A DNA stretch of 56,517 nucleotides, from assembly GCA_945877175.1 (NCBI GenBank), contig CAMCRC010000008.1:1-56517 (forward strand), read 5' to 3'. This DNA comes from Klebsiella pneumoniae (GTDB lineage: Bacteria; Pseudomonadota; Gammaproteobacteria; Pseudomonadales; Pseudohongiellaceae). A program made the position numbers and the translations under genes. The notes under the pieces were generated by a model. The model ran no database searches, was not told the origin of the DNA, and was given only the letters and a program-made list of their open reading frames with translations. Shown piece after piece: positions 54,182-56,517 of this stretch. Numbering within the stretch: the first letter of the stretch is position 1; each line of letters opens with the position of its first letter.

Positions 54182-55423
54182 ATGGCAAATACTACAAAGC
54201 CCCTCACGGACACTGAAATAAGGCTGGCAAAGCCCAAAGAGCGAGAGTTCAATTTGGGTGATGGCAAGGGCCTATCCTTGCGAGTAAAACCCACTGGCGC
54301 AAAGCAATGGATATTCAACTACTCCCACCCCTTCACTAAGAAACGCTCTAATCTCGGACTAGGCCCATACCCTGACCTATCGCTAGGTGATGCTAGAGCC
54401 CAAGCTCGATCATTCAATACAATGCTTGCCAAAGGCTTAGACCCTAAAGAGCAAAGAGACGAACAGCAGCGCAAGAAAGAGGATGCCCACGCAAACACAT
54501 TTGAGCATATCGCCCGAAAATGGCTTTCCCTCAAACAGGCAAAGGTTTCCGATGCTTACTATGGCAAGGTGGTGAACCGATTAGAGCTTTACGCCTTTCC
54601 CGAACTTGGCAAACTGCCTATCCATAAAGTAACCGCCGTTCGTGCTATCGAAACGATTAACCCCCTAGCGGCTCGTGGAAAGCTTGAGACGGTAAAAAAG
54701 CTTTGCCGTTGGATCAATGAAATCATGGTCTATGCCGTAAATACGGGACTCGCTCAAACAAATCCTCTAGCTGGCATAGGCAAAGCGTTTGGTACGCCTA
54801 AAGTAGTCAACCTACCCACCCTCAAGCCCGAGCAGCTGCCTGACCTAATGGCGGCTATCAATCGCTCTCAAACAAAGATAGTTACCCGTAGTCTGATTGA
54901 ATGGCAGTTACATACGATGGTGCGACCCGGTGAGGCCGCAGGTACAAGGTGGGAAGAAATAGACCGCAAGAAAGCCCTTTGGACAATTCCCGCAGAACGA
55001 ATGAAAAAGAACCGCCCTCACGTTATACCGTTGTCCCCGCAAGCCCTAAGCATACTTGAAGTCTTAGAGCCTATTAGCGGTCATCGGCAATTTGTTTTCC
55101 CTTCGGACCACGACCCCCGCAGATCAGCTAATTCACAATCGGCTAACCGCGCAATAAAGCGTATGGGGTTTCATGGTCAACTTGTCTCACATGGACTACG
55201 CGCACTTGCCAGCACTACACTCAATGAGCATGGCTTTGACTCAGATGTAATTGAGGCCGCGCTAGCGCATATCGACAAAAACTCAGTACGGGCCGCTTAC
55301 AACCGCGCCCAATACCTAGAACGCCGACGCGTAATGATGGCATGGTGGTCAGATCATATTGAGAAAGCCGCTACAGGTAGTTTGTCTGTTGCTGGCAGAA
55401 AAGGCTTAATGATAGTTAGGTAA
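54182..55423 (+). CDS. Tyrosine integrase of a tRNA-integrated island
   Basis: 413 residues. N-terminal arm-binding domain of the P4-like type (LTDTEIRLAKPKEREFNLGD, with GLSLRVKPTGAKQWIFNYSH), core-binding domain at about 105-200, then the catalytic domain: Arg248 (MVRPGE), His337-x-x-Arg340 (SHGLRALAST), His363 and nucleophile Tyr373 (AAYNRAQYLERR). It integrates and excises the island at the tRNA-Leu end. The ribosome site is weak (GAGG 12 nt away), and base composition drops clearly from here on. Confidence 0.95.
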   Translation: MANTTKPLTDTEIRLAKPKEREFNLGDGKGLSLRVKPTGAKQWIFNYSHPFTKKRSNLGLGPYPDLSLGDARAQARSFNTMLAKGLDPKEQRDEQQRKKEDAHANTFEHIARKWLSLKQAKVSDAYYGKVVNRLELYAFPELGKLPIHKVTAVRAIETINPLAARGKLETVKKLCRWINEIMVYAVNTGLAQTNPLAGIGKAFGTPKVVNLPTLKPEQLPDLMAAINRSQTKIVTRSLIEWQLHTMVRPGEAAGTRWEEIDRKKALWTIPAERMKKNRPHVIPLSPQALSILEVLEPISGHRQFVFPSDHDPRRSANSQSANRAIKRMGFHGQLVSHGLRALASTTLNEHGFDSDVIEAALAHIDKNSVRAAYNRAQYLERRRVMMAWWSDHIEKAATGSLSVAGRKGLMIVR

Positions 55424-55539
55424 TGTCCTTGGAAAAACCTCTAGATCTAATCAGGATGGCTGGGAACCATTTCCTTTCAAACAGCATCATTTCCTAAAGC
55501 GCAATTTCCTGCCCAAATTAAATTACGGGGAAGTACATC

Positions 55540-56124
55540 ATGACATTAGATCAACTGGAAAAACTCATTCGTATCGATTTGGATGCGGCAGAAATTAGCC
55601 CCAACACCAATGAGAAAGCAGCGCTTTTTAGAGAGGCATCGAAAGCGGCATACGAACTGGATGCTTTTCCATTTTTTTCTGCACTCGAATCCGGATGGAG
55701 GTCTATAGAGGAAGGCTGCAAATTTCATGAGGAAGATCGACACAGAACAAGTTTCAAAAGCCCGCTAGAATCCTTTAGCTATAACGTGGACTTAGGGTTT
55801 TATCCTCCTCCTGAGATATTGTTATGCCTTCAAAGTTGTTTTCAAATTTACTTCAATTCTAAAGGCACAAAATCCCTTGACGAAATATTCTTCGGAGCGC
55901 CACATAAAAAATTGTCAAGCCCTTCTTATTTACAGGCAAATCGAAGTAAATATTTTACATTCAAATTTTTTTTCGAAAATGTTGATAGTTGTCTGGATAT
56001 TGACTTAAAAGGAAAATCATTAGTTGAACGAGCAGAAGCATATCTAAACTCAAGCTTCTCAGAAGAAAATAATGATGACCCCGAAACGTTTCTAAGGGGC
56101 TATCGTCGATGGCGTAAAGAATAG
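55540..56124 (+). CDS. Hypothetical island cargo protein
   Basis: 194 residues, GGGGAAG upstream of the ATG. A+T-rich, unlike the core genome. No signal peptide, no membrane segment; rich in Phe and charged residues, with FFSALESGWRSIEEGCKFHE and a final RGYRRWRKE. I do not recognise the family. Its position between the integrase and an AlpA-like regulator makes it accessory cargo. Confidence 0.6.
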   Translation: MTLDQLEKLIRIDLDAAEISPNTNEKAALFREASKAAYELDAFPFFSALESGWRSIEEGCKFHEEDRHRTSFKSPLESFSYNVDLGFYPPPEILLCLQSCFQIYFNSKGTKSLDEIFFGAPHKKLSSPSYLQANRSKYFTFKFFFENVDSCLDIDLKGKSLVERAEAYLNSSFSEENNDDPETFLRGYRRWRKE

Positions 56125-56244
56125 CCAAAAGTAGAATATCCGTTGCAAGCTAAGCGGACAAAAAATAATTTTAATGTCCGTGACTCGCAAAGTTTTATGA
56201 CAATAATAGGGAGTTAGTTCTAGTAGCGCCAAGGAGACGCAAAT

Positions 56245-56370
56245 ATGACTAACACCCCGCAAAGACAATCAACTCTATCTAACGACCGTTTTTTACGCTG
56301 GCCTGAAGTTAAGGAGCGTGTCGGTTTCAGTCGATCCCAAGTCCACCTGTTAATCAAGCAAGGCAGATAG
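56245..56370 (+). pseudogene. AlpA-like regulator, truncated by an insertion sequence
   Basis: ATG behind AAGGAGACGCAAAT. 41 residues containing DRFLRWPEVKERVGFSRSQV, then HLLIKQGR and a stop. This is the first half of an AlpA/excisionase-type winged-helix DNA-binding protein; members normally continue with F-P-K-P. The reading frame breaks exactly where IS3-like sequence begins. AlpA proteins activate or control excision of P4-like islands. Confidence 0.75.
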
Positions 56371-56517
56371 AGGTGGCTCCGCTTTTTAAGACAACCGCAT
56401 AAGTGAATTTGCGTCCTGATTGGGGCAAGATTGTCCCGTAAACAGGAGCATGAAATGACCAGAAGACCTCGACGTAACCACTCACCGGCTTTCAAGGCCA
56501 AAGTAGCGCTGGCAGCC
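56368..56517 (+). mobile_element. Insertion sequence of the IS3 family, 5' part
   Basis: Left end inferred at about 56366-56371, where the AlpA frame is lost; an 87-nt non-coding leader precedes orfA. The element continues beyond the window. Confidence 0.7.
56455..56517 (+). CDS. IS3-family transposase OrfA, N-terminus (cut by window end)
   Basis: Starts MTRRPRRNHSPAFKAKVALA, the typical basic N-terminus and first helix of IS3-type OrfA (helix-turn-helix, DNA binding). AGGAG precedes the ATG. The ATG at 56450 is followed by a stop after two codons and is not used. Confidence 0.85.
   Translation, partial: MTRRPRRNHSPAFKAKVALAA

Noticed and set aside
56220-56501. 93-codon minus-strand frame over the AlpA/IS junction
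   Set aside because: It crosses the insertion point and overlaps two recognisable plus-strand genes.
1-56517. CRISPR array, rRNA genes, prophage structural genes
   Set aside because: No regularly spaced repeats, rRNA sequence or phage structural proteins seen on either strand.

Overview
The window looks like a chromosomal segment of a marine-type gammaproteobacterium, estimated at about 60% G+C. The evidence is the gene order rnr-rlmB-rpsF-rpsR-(membrane protein)-rplI-dnaB-alr-radA, an MdlA/MdlB pair, RlmJ and fused RlmKL, a Pseudomonas-type 390-aa ornithine/lysine decarboxylase, and an EF-P of the Arg32 type next to its rhamnosyltransferase EarP. Genus cannot be fixed from the sequence alone. 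Most of the window is core genome. The last 2.5 kb is the left end of an A+T-rich integrated element.

Layout. 1-5.0 kb: a helicase-loader-like pair (a protein with three DnaT-like repeats and a lambda P-like protein) behind a large DUF748/AsmA-like envelope protein; the leader of the latter still encodes a fragment of glyceraldehyde-3-phosphate dehydrogenase. 5.2-14.3 kb: four tandem, closely related secreted PQQ dehydrogenases, each with its own copy of a shared promoter. 14.4-22.9 kb: RlmJ, a sodium:solute symporter, a lipid-type methyltransferase, a VTT membrane protein, RlmKL, two cupins, an ATP-grasp ligase and an overlooked 35-aa basic protein. 23-27.8 kb: efp-earP and pyruvate phosphate dikinase. 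27.9-35.1 kb: a second periplasmic redox cluster (GMC flavoprotein with Tat-exported small subunit, a PEBP-like protein, three YceI proteins, a fifth PQQ dehydrogenase). 35.3-44.1 kb: two ABC systems, ornithine decarboxylase, a cystine-type symporter and a DUF599 protein. 44.1-53.8 kb: radA, alr, dnaB and the ribosomal-protein/rnr block. 53.9 kb to the end: tRNA-Leu(CAG) with a tyrosine integrase at its 3' end, an unknown cargo gene, and an AlpA-like regulator cut by an IS3-type element.

How the genes work together. The window is rich in periplasmic oxidation: five PQQ dehydrogenases plus one GMC/small-subunit dehydrogenase. None carries a haem c motif, and no PQQ synthesis gene or cytochrome subunit is visible, so cofactor supply and the electron acceptor lie elsewhere. 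YceI proteins (a family known to bind isoprenoid quinones) sit in the fifth dehydrogenase's operon, which suggests, as inference only, quinone-linked electron transfer. The most unusual points are (i) an Asn in all four tandem quinoproteins at the position that by motif alignment is the catalytic Asp of methanol and glucose dehydrogenases, with the Asp two residues later kept; (ii) a near-identical promoter layout in front of each of the four; (iii) the chromosomal lambda P/triple-DnaT pair in a window that also holds dnaB; and (iv) the GAPDH relic. All similarities are from reading translations by eye; no database search was run.
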